Shown here: positions 1-9,076 of the stretch, piece by piece | How positions within the stretch are numbered: the first letter of the stretch is position 1 | Layout of the letters: every line of letters begins with the position of its first letter | NCBI RefSeq assembly: GCF_002002725.1 | Contig: NZ_MUNW01000050.1 | Location: 203,273 to 267,272, forward strand | Direction: 5' to 3' | Length of the DNA: 64,000 nucleotides | Origin: Sinorhizobium sp. A49 | GTDB taxonomy: Bacteria; Pseudomonadota; Alphaproteobacteria; Rhizobiales; Rhizobiaceae | The notes under the pieces: model-generated | Databases searched by the model: none | The model's input: only the letters and a program-made list of their open reading frames with translations | Told to the model about the DNA's origin: nothing | Translations under genes and position numbers: made by a program

Positions 1-54
1 CGCCGCTTCGATCAAAGCCAGAGCTCGACCAACGGATCGACGCTGCCGGGGTGA
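1..54 (+). CDS. 3' end of an unidentified gene (partial)
   Basis: Frame 1 is open from the window edge to a TGA at 52-54, giving 17 residues that end in STLPG. The GTG start of the next gene lies at 51, so the stop and start overlap as GTGA, a typical translationally coupled junction. This overlap is the main reason to believe the frame is real. The product cannot be named from 17 residues. Given the downstream GH20 enzyme, an amino-sugar gene is possible, but that is inference only. Confidence 0.5.
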   Translation, partial: RRFDQSQSSTNGSTLPG

Positions 55-455
55 CGATCAGGCGCGCTTTGGCGCCCGAATTCGAACTTGTGACCGGATG
101 GGTGCGGGAAAAATTCGGTGCGGGCTGGGCGGGCGAGACCGCCGTCGCGTTTGCGCGTCAGCCTCCGACCTGCTTTCTCGCCACGCGAAACGGAAGCCTC
201 GTCGGCTTTGCCTGTCATGAATCGATCGCGCGTGGGTTCTTCGGTCCGACCGGCGTCGACGAGGCGGCACGTGGCGAAGGCGTCGGGCACGCGTTACTCC
301 TTGCCTCTCTGCTCGATCTGAAGACGATGGGCTACGCATACGCCATCATCGGCGATGTTGGGCCGTCGGGTTTCTACGAGAAGACTGTCGACGCCATGCC
401 AATCCCCAATTCCGCGCCTGGCATTTATGCCGGCATGCTCAAGATCGACGACTAG
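51..455 (+). CDS. GNAT-family N-acetyltransferase (134 aa)
   Basis: The protein has a compact GNAT fold. An N-terminal strand-helix region is followed by FLATRNGSLVGFA (strands 3-4 type) near residues 43-55, then EAARGEGVGHALLLASL near residues 70-87, which is the acetyl-CoA pyrophosphate-binding segment (consensus R/Q-x-x-G-x-G/A). The C-terminal PSGFYEKTV resembles the usual GFYEK motif near the active site. The start is a GTG at 51 overlapping the upstream stop. The gene lies 17 bp upstream of the likely start of the GH20 hexosaminidase, so the two are probably co-transcribed. An amino sugar or its metabolite is a reasonable substrate guess, but GNAT substrates cannot be read from sequence. 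Confidence 0.85.
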   Translation: MTIRRALAPEFELVTGWVREKFGAGWAGETAVAFARQPPTCFLATRNGSLVGFACHESIARGFFGPTGVDEAARGEGVGHALLLASLLDLKTMGYAYAIIGDVGPSGFYEKTVDAMPIPNSAPGIYAGMLKIDD

Positions 456-472
456 CCCTGCTGGAGATGATG

Positions 473-2497
473 ATGACGATCGCCACAAAACCGGAATTTC
501 GGCTGGAAACACTCTGGACGCCGGCAAAGACGGATACGCAAGCGGTTTATTCGCTGACATTGACGAACGCCTCCGATCGTCCGCTGAAGGATTTTCGCCT
601 TTGCGTTTCGGGACCGGCCCGCATCGACCCCGCTGCCGTTGTCGAAGGAGGGGAGCTGCTGAGCCGGCTTTCCAACCATTCCGAGTTCGCGCCGCCGGCC
701 GATCTGGTGCTTGAGCCTGGAAGCGTGTGGACCGTGAAGGCGCATGGCATGAGCTTTGCGCCGCAGCATTGGACCGACGGCGCCAACTCCGCCTACCTTG
801 TCCTTGCCGACGGCAGCACCGCGCCGATCTCCGTCGTGCCGTCGCGCGCCCACGGCGACAATGCCGAGCTGAAACGCGGCGCTGTCATCTATCCCGTGCC
901 GAAGGTCGCCCCGGTCGCGGTCTCCGTCGTGCCCTGGCCGCAGGAGGTGTCCGTCTCCGGACGACTGACGCCGCCATCAGGGATCGACCTTGCGCCGGAG
1001 GGGGCGGAAGCCGAAGCTGCAGCGCAGGCGTTTGCCGAGCTGACGGGCAGCCTGTTCCCGGTCGAAGGGCTTGTCCGGCCGGTGGCGGAAGGTGGCCTTC
1101 CGGCAACGCTGTCGCTCTCCGGCGACCTTGCGGAGGAAGGCTATCTCATCCGCTTCTCACCGGCCGGCGTCGCAGTGACCGGCGGGACGCGCATCGGTAT
1201 CCTCTATGGCCTGATCACGCTCGGACAAATCCTGCGCGGTGCCAAGCTTCATTCCGGCACGTTCCTGTTTCCGGCCGGCGGCGAAATCCGGGACGAGCCG
1301 GCGCTCGGCTGGCGCGGCACGCATCTCGACGTCGCCCGTCAGTTCTACAGCACCGCCGAGGTTTCGCGGTTCCTCAGGTTGATGGCCTGGAACAAGCTCA
1401 ATCGCTTCCACTGGCATCTCTCCGACGACGAGGCTTGGCGCATCGAGATCGACGCCTATCCGGCGCTGACCGAGATCGGCGCCTGGCGCGGCCATGGCCG
1501 CAAGATCCCGCCGCTGCTCGGCTCCGGCCCGCAGGTGACCGGCGGCTATTACACCAAGGCCTCCGTCCGCGAGATCGTCGCTCTGGCGGCGACTTTGGGT
1601 ATCGAAGTGATGCCGGAGATCGACGTGCCCGGCCATTCCTTCGCGATGCTGCAGGCCATTCCCGAGCTGCGCGATCCCGATGAGACCGGCAGCTATTATT
1701 CCGTGCAAGGCTTCCCGGACAATTGCCTGAACCCGGTGCGTGAGGAAACCTATCGTGTGCTCGAAGTCGTCTTCGACGAACTGATCGAGCTCTTCCCGTC
1801 GAAGATCATCCATGTTGGTGCCGACGAGGTGCCGCTCGGGGCCTGGTCAGGTTCGCCCGAGGCGCTTGAACGTCTGCGGACGGTCGCCGGCGACGAAATG
1901 GCGGCGGCTCACGCCAAGCGGCTGAATGTCGTCACCAACACGCATGGCGCCGACGAGATCGACGGGTCGGGTGCCGCCGTGCTGCAGGCGGAGTTCCTCG
2001 CCCGTGTCCAGGGCTTCCTTGCAAGTCGCGGCTGCGTCACCGGCGGCTGGCAGGAGGCGGCTCATGGCAACGTCATCGACAAGGAAAAATCTCTGCTATT
2101 CGGCTGGCGGACGGTCGAGGCCAACGCCGAGTTAGCCGGCGAAGGCTACGATATCGTCGTCTGCCCGGGGCAGGTCTACTATCTCGACATGGCCAACAGC
2201 CCGGCCTGGTCCGAGCCCGGCGGCAGCTGGGCCGGCTGGTCTGATCCGGAAAAACTGTATCTGTTCGACCCGATCGAAGGCTGGACGGAAGCGCAGAAGA
2301 AGCATTTGCGCGGGCTGCAATGCTGCATCTGGTCCGAGCCGATGACCGATCGCGGCGTGTTCGACCGCCTGGTGTTCCCACGGCTGTCGGCTCTCGCCGA
2401 AACCGGCTGGACCCGCCCGGAGCGCAAGAATTTCAAACGCTTCGAGGCACTGGTCGGGTTGATGCCGGTTCTCTACGGCTTCTATTCCGAGCAGTAA
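473..2497 (+). CDS. beta-N-acetylhexosaminidase, GH20 family
   Basis: The enzyme hydrolyses terminal beta-linked GlcNAc/GalNAc from oligosaccharides. An N-terminal GH20b-like domain (roughly residues 130-260) precedes the catalytic barrel, which carries HWHLSDDEAW and then HVGADE with the catalytic Asp-Glu pair at about residues 451-452. Asp orients the substrate acetamido group and Glu is the general acid. Length (674 aa) fits the family. Three in-frame ATG codons lie at 467, 470 and 473. The third is preferred because the Shine-Dalgarno GGAG (463-466) is then 6 nt upstream. No signal peptide is evident, so it probably acts in the cytoplasm on imported chito-oligosaccharides. It follows the GNAT gene in the same operon. 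Confidence 0.93.
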   Translation: MTIATKPEFRLETLWTPAKTDTQAVYSLTLTNASDRPLKDFRLCVSGPARIDPAAVVEGGELLSRLSNHSEFAPPADLVLEPGSVWTVKAHGMSFAPQHWTDGANSAYLVLADGSTAPISVVPSRAHGDNAELKRGAVIYPVPKVAPVAVSVVPWPQEVSVSGRLTPPSGIDLAPEGAEAEAAAQAFAELTGSLFPVEGLVRPVAEGGLPATLSLSGDLAEEGYLIRFSPAGVAVTGGTRIGILYGLITLGQILRGAKLHSGTFLFPAGGEIRDEPALGWRGTHLDVARQFYSTAEVSRFLRLMAWNKLNRFHWHLSDDEAWRIEIDAYPALTEIGAWRGHGRKIPPLLGSGPQVTGGYYTKASVREIVALAATLGIEVMPEIDVPGHSFAMLQAIPELRDPDETGSYYSVQGFPDNCLNPVREETYRVLEVVFDELIELFPSKIIHVGADEVPLGAWSGSPEALERLRTVAGDEMAAAHAKRLNVVTNTHGADEIDGSGAAVLQAEFLARVQGFLASRGCVTGGWQEAAHGNVIDKEKSLLFGWRTVEANAELAGEGYDIVVCPGQVYYLDMANSPAWSEPGGSWAGWSDPEKLYLFDPIEGWTEAQKKHLRGLQCCIWSEPMTDRGVFDRLVFPRLSALAETGWTRPERKNFKRFEALVGLMPVLYGFYSEQ

Positions 2498-2640
2498 TCG
2501 TCCGGCTGAACGGGGCGTCGGAGCAATTTGATGCCTCGCTCCCCTTGCATTTTTGGGTGGGCAGAGGTCGCGAATCAACGTTTGCGGCGTGGCCGTCACC
2601 CGTGACATAAGGGCGCCGCAACGTTTCGGGCCCCTAAAAT

Positions 2641-4263
2641 ATGATTCGTATCGAGAATATCAGCAAGCAGCTCAGCCACCGGATCCTCTTCATCGAGGCA
2701 TCCGCCGCCCTCAACAAGGGCGAGAAGGTCGGCCTCGTCGGCCCCAATGGCGCGGGCAAGACGTCCCTCTTCCGGATGATAACGGGCGAAGAGATGCCGG
2801 ACGAAGGCCAGGTCGCCGTCGATAAGGGCGTGACGATCGGTTACTTCAACCAGGATGTCGGCGAGATGTCGGGCGGTAGCGCTGTTGCCGAGGTGATGAA
2901 CGGTGCCGGGCCGGTCAGCACCGTTGCCGCCGAACTGCACGAGCTTGAAGCCGCCATGGTCGATCCGGATCGTTTGGACGAGATGGACGCGATCATCGAG
3001 CGCTACGGCGAGGTGCAGGCGCGCTACGAAGAACTCGACGGTTATGCGCTCGAAGGCCGCGCGCGCGAAGTGCTTGCGGGCCTGAGCTTCTCCCAGGAGA
3101 TGATGGACGGCGACGTCGGCGCGCTTTCCGGTGGTTGGAAGATGCGCGTCGCGCTGGCCCGCATCCTGTTGATGCGCCCTGATGTCATGCTGCTCGATGA
3201 GCCGAGCAACCATCTGGATCTCGAAAGCCTGATCTGGCTTGAAGCCTTCCTCAAGGGCTACGAAGGCGCGCTCCTGATGACCTCGCACGATCGCGAGTTC
3301 ATGAACCGGATCATCACCAAGGTGGTCGAAATCGACGGCGGCCAGCTCAACAGCTATTCGGGCGATTACGGCTTTTACGAACAGCAGCGGGCGCAGAACG
3401 AAAAGCACCAGCTGGCGCAGTTCGAACGCCAGCAGGCGATGCTCGCCAAGGAAATCAAGTTCATCGAGCGCTTCAAGGCGCGCGCCTCGCACGCAGCCCA
3501 GGTGCAGAGCCGGGTCAAGAAGCTCGACAAAATCGATCGGGTCGAGCCGCCCAAGCGCCGGCAGGCCGTGTCGTTCGAGTTTCGCCCGGCGCCGCGCTCG
3601 GGCGAAGACGTCATCAACATCAAGAACGTGCACAAGAAGTACGGCGAGCGCAGCATCTATGAGGGCCTCGACTTCATGGTTCGCCGCCGCGAGCGCTGGT
3701 GCATCATGGGCATCAACGGCGCCGGCAAGTCCACGCTTCTGAAGCTGGTGACGGGCTCGACCGATCCGGATGAGGGCAGCGTCGCGCTCGGCGCCAGCGT
3801 GAAGATGGGTTACTTCGCCCAGCATGCCATGGACCTGCTCGATGGCGAGCGCACGGTGTTTCAGTCGCTGGAGGACGCATTCCCGCAGGCCGGCCAGGGG
3901 CCGCTCCGCGCGCTTGCCGGCTGTTTTGGCTTTTCCGGCGACGACGTCGAGAAGCGCTGCCGGGTGCTGTCGGGCGGCGAGAAGGCGCGGCTGGTCATGG
4001 CGATGATGCTGTTCGATCCGCCGAACCTCCTGGTGCTCGACGAGCCTACCAACCACCTCGATCTCGACACCAAGGAAATGCTGATCAAGGCGCTGGAGCA
4101 GTACGAGGGCACGATGCTGTTCGTGTCGCACGACCGCCACTTCCTGGCGGCCCTGTCCAACCGCGTGCTGGAGCTGACGCCCGAGGGCGTGCATCAGTAT
4201 GGCGGCGGCTATACGGAATATGTCGCCCGCACCGGCCAGGAAGCGCCGGGCCTGCGCAGCTGA
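2641..4263 (+). CDS. ABC-F family ATPase (duplicated ATP-binding cassette)
   Basis: A soluble protein of 540 residues with two ABC domains and no membrane segment. Cassette 1 has Walker A GPNGAGKTS at residues 34-42, signature LSGGWKMR and Walker B MLLDEPSNHLD. Cassette 2 has Walker A GINGAGKST, signature LSGGEKAR and Walker B LVLDEPTNHLD. The paired DEPxNHLD motifs and the charged linker between domains are hallmarks of ABC-F proteins, which act on ribosomes as translation factors or antibiotic-resistance proteins rather than as transporters. It is closest in layout to YbiT/Uup-type members. It stands alone with a 143-bp upstream gap and a terminator downstream. It should not be called a transporter subunit. 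Confidence 0.92.
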   Translation: MIRIENISKQLSHRILFIEASAALNKGEKVGLVGPNGAGKTSLFRMITGEEMPDEGQVAVDKGVTIGYFNQDVGEMSGGSAVAEVMNGAGPVSTVAAELHELEAAMVDPDRLDEMDAIIERYGEVQARYEELDGYALEGRAREVLAGLSFSQEMMDGDVGALSGGWKMRVALARILLMRPDVMLLDEPSNHLDLESLIWLEAFLKGYEGALLMTSHDREFMNRIITKVVEIDGGQLNSYSGDYGFYEQQRAQNEKHQLAQFERQQAMLAKEIKFIERFKARASHAAQVQSRVKKLDKIDRVEPPKRRQAVSFEFRPAPRSGEDVINIKNVHKKYGERSIYEGLDFMVRRRERWCIMGINGAGKSTLLKLVTGSTDPDEGSVALGASVKMGYFAQHAMDLLDGERTVFQSLEDAFPQAGQGPLRALAGCFGFSGDDVEKRCRVLSGGEKARLVMAMMLFDPPNLLVLDEPTNHLDLDTKEMLIKALEQYEGTMLFVSHDRHFLAALSNRVLELTPEGVHQYGGGYTEYVARTGQEAPGLRS

Positions 4264-4307
4264 TTTCGATCGATCGCGGCCTTGCCGCGATAATTGTCCG
4301 AAACGAT

Positions 4308-4345
4308 AAGGGCCGATGCGCGCAATGTGCTTCGGCCCTTTCTTT
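4308..4345 (+). terminator. Rho-independent terminator after the ABC-F gene
   Basis: A 9-bp perfect stem, AAGGGCCGA (4308-4316) pairing with TCGGCCCTT (4332-4340), is followed by a T-rich run TCTTTATT. It sits 44 bp after the ABC-F stop and before the convergent pepT gene. Confidence 0.75.
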
Positions 4346-4393
4346 ATTGAAGTCCTTATATCGAAGCCGTTGCGCCGGCTTCGATGCTTGGCG

Positions 4394-5626
4394 TCAGGCG
4401 CGCTCTTCCCAGACCTTGGCGAGTTCCACCAATGTCTTGACGGCCCGTTCCATGTCCTGTCGGCTCACCCATTCGAGTGGCGAATGGAAGGCGTGGCCGC
4501 CGGCGAAGATGTTGGGGCAGGGCAGGCCCATGAACGACAGGCGCGAGCCGTCGGTGCCGCCGCGGATGCTGCCGCGCACCGGCGTCATGCCGGCGCGGCG
4601 CACGGCCTCCAGCGCATTGTCGGCGATCTCAGGATTGCGGGCAAGGATCGCCTTCATGTTGCGGTACTGCTGCTTGACCTCGAAGGAGTAGGACGAGCCC
4701 GGATAGGCGGCGATCACATCCTTTACGATACCTTCGAGCATGGCTTCCTTGGTCGCCAGGCCCTCGTCCTCGAAATCACGGACGATCAGGCTGAGGCTCG
4801 CCTTTTCCATCGTGCCGGTGACGCCGGTCGGATGGATGAACCCTTCACGGCCTTCCGTGCTCTCGGGCGCGATGTCCTTCGGCAGGCGATCGATGATGGC
4901 ACCGGCGATCTTGATGGCGTTTTCCATCTTGCCCTTGGCAAAGCCCGGATGGATGGCAACGCCTGCGATCGTGATCTCGACACCGTCGGCCGAGAAGGTC
5001 TCGTCCTCGATGTGGCCGGCGGTTTCGCCATCGATGGTGTAGCCGAACTGGGCACCGAGCTTCTTAAGGTCAACCTTGTCGGCGCCGCGGCCGACTTCCT
5101 CGTCCGGCGTGAAGAGGATGCGGATGGTGCCGTGCTTGATATCCGGGTTGTCCATCAGGACCTGCGCTGCCGACATGATCTCGGCAACGCCGGCCTTGTC
5201 GTCCGCGCCCAGAAGAGTGGTGCCGTCGGTGGTGATGATGTCGTTGCCGATCTGGTCGAGCAATACAGGATGCTCGCTGACGCGGATGACCTGTTGCGGA
5301 TCGCCTGTCAGCCGGATGTCACCGCCCTGGTAGTTCCTGACGATCTGCGGCTTGACGTTGGTGCCGGTGAAGTCCGGCGCCGTATCCATATGAGAACAGT
5401 AGCAGATGACTGGAACCGGCTTGTCGACGTTCGACGGAATGGTGGCATAGACGTAGCCGTGTTCGTCGAGGTGCGCGTCCGATACGCCCATCGCCAGCAA
5501 CTCTTCGACCAGAAGCCGGCCGAGCGTCTTCTGCTTTTCGGTGGTGGGCGTGGTCTTCGACTTGGCATCCGATTGGGTGTCGATAACGACGTAACGGAGG
5601 AAGCGATCGATAACAGTGTCGGTCAT
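4394..5626 (-). CDS. pepT: peptidase T (tripeptide aminopeptidase, M20B)
   Basis: A cytoplasmic di-zinc exopeptidase that removes N-terminal residues from tripeptides. The 410-residue product from the ATG at 5626 begins MTDTVIDRFLRYV, matching the family start. An upstream GTG would add 27 unlikely residues. Zinc ligands and catalytic residues are visible: HMD (H79, D81), GADDKAG (D142), DEEVGRG (E176, E177), TIDGE and the C-terminal HAFHSP. Length matches E. coli PepT (about 408). It is convergent with the ABC-F gene, downstream of the MFS gene on the same strand, and separated from that gene by a strong hairpin. Confidence 0.93.
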   Translation of the reverse strand: MTDTVIDRFLRYVVIDTQSDAKSKTTPTTEKQKTLGRLLVEELLAMGVSDAHLDEHGYVYATIPSNVDKPVPVICYCSHMDTAPDFTGTNVKPQIVRNYQGGDIRLTGDPQQVIRVSEHPVLLDQIGNDIITTDGTTLLGADDKAGVAEIMSAAQVLMDNPDIKHGTIRILFTPDEEVGRGADKVDLKKLGAQFGYTIDGETAGHIEDETFSADGVEITIAGVAIHPGFAKGKMENAIKIAGAIIDRLPKDIAPESTEGREGFIHPTGVTGTMEKASLSLIVRDFEDEGLATKEAMLEGIVKDVIAAYPGSSYSFEVKQQYRNMKAILARNPEIADNALEAVRRAGMTPVRGSIRGGTDGSRLSFMGLPCPNIFAGGHAFHSPLEWVSRQDMERAVKTLVELAKVWEERA

Positions 5627-5702
5627 GGGCAATGTGTCCAATATATCTGCGTCAACGATAGTCCCGCTATAGCGCATCGCCGGTGCCGCAGTGAATGGGC
5701 TT

Positions 5703-5737
5703 TCCACCGCGTCGACGGGTTTTGTCGACGCGGTGGA
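5703..5737 (-). terminator. long perfect hairpin between the MFS gene and pepT
   Basis: CCACCGCGTCGAC (5704-5716) and GTCGACGCGGTGG (5724-5736) form a perfect 13-bp stem with a 7-nt loop, extendable by a T-A pair to 5703/5737. It lies 26 bp after the MFS stop. A U-run is missing on the minus strand, so its role as a terminator is inferred from position and stability. Confidence 0.5.
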
Positions 5738-5762
5738 GGCGGCGCTTGATCTGCGACGTGCG

Positions 5763-7298
5763 TTACAACGATTTTACCGTTGTACACTCAAGGGCCGATT
5801 CCGCCTTGGGGCGGAGACCGAAGACGAGCAGGCTTGCGGCGGCAGAGAGCCAGACGCCAATGGTGCCGTAGAGCATGACCCAGCCGAAACCATCCCGCAG
5901 TGCCGCATGAGTAACGCTCTGCGACAGGCCATAGTCCGAAGACAGCATGCCGCCGGCGGAAATCTTTTCGGCAAGCGTGCGGAGGTCGGCGAAGGCTGTC
6001 TGCCCGAAAAGCGAGCTTTGCAGCGAGAACAGCACACCCTCGACCAGGATGAGGCCCATCAGCGCGATGTTGATCGCCAGAGAGATCATCCGCGCGCTGG
6101 TGTCGATGCCCGAGGCCATGCCGACCCGTTCGGGGGTGACCGCGCCGGTTGCGGCGTTGGTGACCGTGGTATTGGTGAATCCGAGACCGATGCCCGCCAA
6201 CACGCATCCCGGCAGCATTGTCGCCCAGCTAGCGTTCTCGACGCTGGCGCCGATTTTCATCATGAGAAAGCCAAGACCGATCGTGAACAGACCTGCGGGG
6301 ATGACGATTCCTGGACGAAGGCGAAGCATCAAGCGTTCGGCAAAGGGCGGAACGACGAGTGGGGGAAGGGTATAGGCGAGAAGTGCTACGCTTGCGGTCA
6401 CGCCGTCATAGCCGAGGCCCGCCTGAAACCAGATCGGCAGATAGATCATGAACGGCCAGAAGCTGATGTTCATGCCCATCGAGCCGAACAGCGCGCCGGA
6501 GAAGCTGCGGATGCGGAACACCGAAAAATCGAACATCGGCCGGGCACTGACTTTCTCGGCAACGACGAAGCCGATCAGGCTGACGATGGCGACACCGAGG
6601 ATTGCCAGCGCGGTCGGGCTGGCAAAGCCGAGTTCGGGGCCTTGCGTGATGAAGTAGGCGATGCAGAAGACCGCGGCCGACAACGTCACGATCCCGGCGA
6701 CGTCGAGGCTCTCGGCGTCAGGGTCACGCGACTCCTGTACGCCCGCGAGCGCAAGCGCCATTGTGATGCCCGAAAGCACGACATGGACGAGAAACACCCA
6801 TTCCCAACTCAGGAGCGCGACCGTCGCGCCACCGACGATCGGTCCAAAGCCGAGACCGATGCCGAAGACGATGCCCCACCAGCTGAAAGCGATCCCGCGC
6901 TGGCGACCGGACGGGAACTGCTGCGACAGCACGGCGATCTGGCAGATGAGCATCACGCCGCCGGCCATGCCCTGGAGGAAGCGGGCGACGATCAACACCG
7001 AGGTGTTTTCGGTCAGCCCGCAGATCAGCGAGGCGATGCCGAAGGCGACGATGCCGGCGACAAAGATGCGCTTACGGCCGTAGCGATCGGCCAATGTGCC
7101 TGCCCCCATCAGAACCGCGGTGACGGCGATGGTGTAGGCGTTCATGATCCATTGAAGCTGTTTGAAATCTGCGCCGAGCACCTGCTCCAGCGTTGGCAGG
7201 ATCGCCGGAATGCTCGAAATCTCCAGGCCGAACATCAGCGAGGAGAGGCAGACGGCTGCCAGTGCCAGCGCACTGCGGCGGGTTATGGGTTCGTTCAT
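5763..7298 (-). CDS. MFS transporter, DHA2-like (14-helix drug/solute exporter)
   Basis: A polytopic inner-membrane protein of 511 residues with about 14 hydrophobic segments. The MFS signature GTLADRYGRKRIF lies between the second and third segments. Length and helix number fit the DHA2 drug:H+ antiporter family rather than 12-helix carriers. The start is taken as the ATG at 7298 (MNEPITRRS). The longer open frame to 7415 adds a non-conserved, Arg/Gly-rich leader with no membrane features. It is divergent from a LysR gene across 160 bp, a classic regulator-target layout, so the LysR protein probably controls it. The substrate is unknown. Confidence 0.88.
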   Translation of the reverse strand: MNEPITRRSALALAAVCLSSLMFGLEISSIPAILPTLEQVLGADFKQLQWIMNAYTIAVTAVLMGAGTLADRYGRKRIFVAGIVAFGIASLICGLTENTSVLIVARFLQGMAGGVMLICQIAVLSQQFPSGRQRGIAFSWWGIVFGIGLGFGPIVGGATVALLSWEWVFLVHVVLSGITMALALAGVQESRDPDAESLDVAGIVTLSAAVFCIAYFITQGPELGFASPTALAILGVAIVSLIGFVVAEKVSARPMFDFSVFRIRSFSGALFGSMGMNISFWPFMIYLPIWFQAGLGYDGVTASVALLAYTLPPLVVPPFAERLMLRLRPGIVIPAGLFTIGLGFLMMKIGASVENASWATMLPGCVLAGIGLGFTNTTVTNAATGAVTPERVGMASGIDTSARMISLAINIALMGLILVEGVLFSLQSSLFGQTAFADLRTLAEKISAGGMLSSDYGLSQSVTHAALRDGFGWVMLYGTIGVWLSAAASLLVFGLRPKAESALECTTVKSL

Positions 7299-7435
7299 GC
7301 TTGCGGTCTTTCGCTGCTGCGGCGGGCTTCGCGGAAAGCCGGTCCCGGCCCTTCCACGCGCTCCGCCCGAATTGATATCGCTTGGGCAGGGGCACCATAG
7401 GCGGGTCTTGATCACAACTGAATTGTATGGCTAGC

Positions 7436-7448
7436 TATTTCAGAGATA
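7436..7448 (+). promoter_or_regulatory. candidate LysR box (T-N11-A) upstream of the LysR gene
   Basis: TATTTCAGAGATA is an imperfect dyad (5 of 6 positions per arm) with the T-N11-A form typical of LysR sites. It lies 10 bp before the LysR start, within the 160-bp divergent region shared with the MFS exporter, so it could mediate autoregulation. Confidence 0.35.
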
Positions 7449-7458
7449 ACAAAATCGG

Positions 7459-8379
7459 ATGATTGCGATGACGACGCTGGATGTGGATGCGGTGCAGGCC
7501 TTTGTCGCGATTGCCGATTTTCAAAGCTTTACCCGCGCGGCGGAGTTTCTCGGCAGCACCCAAGGGGCGATCAGCGTCAAGCTGAAGCGGCTCGAAGATC
7601 GGCTTGGCGTCAGGCTATTGGAGCGGACGCCCAGGCAGGTTCGCCTCTCGGCGCAGGGCGCCGTCTTCATCGCAGGTGCACGCGAGTTCCTCGCCGCCCA
7701 TGAGCGGGCGCTGGCCGGGCTGTCGTCGACACGCCGCCGCTTTGGCCTCGGCATTGCGGCGCACGTCGCCGGACCCGAAGTGCCGACATTGCTGGCGCGG
7801 CTTTATGCCCACGACCCGGGACTGTGCATCGAAGTCCGACTGGAAACGTCGCGAAACCTGCTTGGCGCCTTCGACCGTGGAGAACTCGATGCCGTGATCA
7901 TCCGGCGCGACGAGGATCGGCGCGACGGCGAGACGCTTGGGCCGGAGCATTTCGGCTGGTTCGCGTCTCCTGGCTTCAAGCGCGCACCCGGTGAGCCGCT
8001 GCGCCTGGCAGCGCTGGCGCCGCTTTGTGGCGTGCGCGATATTGCGACACGCGCGCTCGACGCGGCCGGCGTTCCCTGGGTGGAAGTGTTCGTCGGCGTA
8101 TCGACGGCTGTCAACGCCGCCGTCTCGGCGGGGCTCGCCGTCGGCCCCTTCTCCTGTCGCCTTGCGCCATCAGACACGATCGAAGTCAGCAAGCAGTTCG
8201 GCCTGCCGCCGCTTCCATCTTCGGAGATCGTCCTGCATTCGACCCTGACCGACGCGCGATCCCGCAAGGCCCTGCAAACCCTTGCCGCCGCCTTCCGGGA
8301 GCGACACGCCACGACGATGGAGGCCGACGACTCGTCGGCTCGAAAGGTCTGGCCGAAGATCGAGCTTTCGGCATCCTGA
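7459..8379 (+). CDS. LysR-family transcriptional regulator
   Basis: The N-terminal winged helix-turn-helix covers about residues 8-65 (VDAVQAFVAIADFQSFTRAAEFLGSTQGAIS in pieces, then LKRLEDRLGVRLLERTPRQVRLS), followed by a periplasmic-binding-protein-like effector domain to residue 306. The start at 7459 gives MIAMTTLDVD. The ATG at 7468 is an equally plausible start with a GGATGA sequence 5 nt upstream. It is divergent from the MFS exporter and probably regulates it. The effector is unknown. The 135 bp after it hold no gene. Confidence 0.9.
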   Translation: MIAMTTLDVDAVQAFVAIADFQSFTRAAEFLGSTQGAISVKLKRLEDRLGVRLLERTPRQVRLSAQGAVFIAGAREFLAAHERALAGLSSTRRRFGLGIAAHVAGPEVPTLLARLYAHDPGLCIEVRLETSRNLLGAFDRGELDAVIIRRDEDRRDGETLGPEHFGWFASPGFKRAPGEPLRLAALAPLCGVRDIATRALDAAGVPWVEVFVGVSTAVNAAVSAGLAVGPFSCRLAPSDTIEVSKQFGLPPLPSSEIVLHSTLTDARSRKALQTLAAAFRERHATTMEADDSSARKVWPKIELSAS

Positions 8380-8514
8380 GTGCCGCGGGCGAGACCGATC
8401 GTGGAAGCCTTGCCCGCCGGCGCTATGTAACGATTAAAAAAAAGCTACAGCGCTGAAGTCTGCGGCGTCCCGGCCTGAATCAAAAGCGATTTCGGGGGCG
8501 CCATGGGCGGAAAA

Positions 8515-8907
8515 TTACCGCGTGGTGCCTAAGCGCCGTTGCTCCAGGCCGATCCGGCGCGCCGGCGCCGATGGCGCCTTGACCCAGCCCTGGCCGGTCG
8601 GTGGCTTTCTGTCGGGCTTGTTGGCGCTCGGCCCCTTAAGCCAGCGAATGATGGCCTCGAAGCCGTGTTTGGCGAGGCGCTTGGTGATCCGCAGACTGTC
8701 GTCGTCGAGATCGCAGGCAACGCCGATTTCCCTCCAGTCGAGCTTGTTGCCGGTCTGCGGTGGCATTGCCCGCCTCACCACGAAGTCCAGCATGTAGTGG
8801 CGGAGGTTGTCGTAGTCGTGTTTGGGAAGGGCGCGGGCGAGCCGCAGCTCGCAAAACGATGCAATCTTTTGATGAAAATTGTGAACCGGGGCAGTCAATG
8901 GGGGCAT
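8515..8907 (-). CDS. unknown protein, possibly a gene fragment (130 aa)
   Basis: The first 90 or so residues look like a folded helical domain (HNFHQKIASFCELRLARAL, YMLDFVVRRAMPPQTG, LDWREIGVACDLDD), while the last 40 are basic, proline-rich and probably disordered. I have an unverified impression that the N-terminal part resembles the start of long rhizobial tyrosine-recombinase-like proteins. If so, this is a truncated or stand-alone copy. The ribosome-binding site is weak. It lies alone between the LysR gene and the end of the DHA operon. Confidence 0.5.
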   Translation of the reverse strand: MPPLTAPVHNFHQKIASFCELRLARALPKHDYDNLRHYMLDFVVRRAMPPQTGNKLDWREIGVACDLDDDSLRITKRLAKHGFEAIIRWLKGPSANKPDRKPPTGQGWVKAPSAPARRIGLEQRRLGTTR

Positions 8908-9076
8908 GTCACTTGCAACTCATACGTGGTTAGCCGGCGAGACGCCGGGGTACGGGCAGCTAAGTGAATCGCGTTAATGAAGCGTTTAGCCTGTCAGTGA
9001 TTGCATCGAGCCCGTGCGGACCAATCGGTAAGGGCGGCCAATCCCCATCCGTGAAAGAAGGCCTTGAGGTTCTGGT

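Noticed and set aside
2596..4194. Long minus-strand open frame (532 codons) opposite the ABC-F gene
   Set aside because: It is a GC-driven shadow: His/Leu/Arg-rich, no known motif and no ribosome-binding site, while the plus strand has complete ABC motifs.
2641..4263. ABC-F protein as a transporter ATPase
   Set aside because: Two fused cassettes with no membrane partner and DEPxNHLD motifs identify a translation-linked ABC-F protein.
7424..7451. TTGT...ACAA arms about 28 bp apart as the LysR operator
   Set aside because: The arms are only 4 bp and too far apart; the compact T-N11-A dyad at 7436-7448 fits better.
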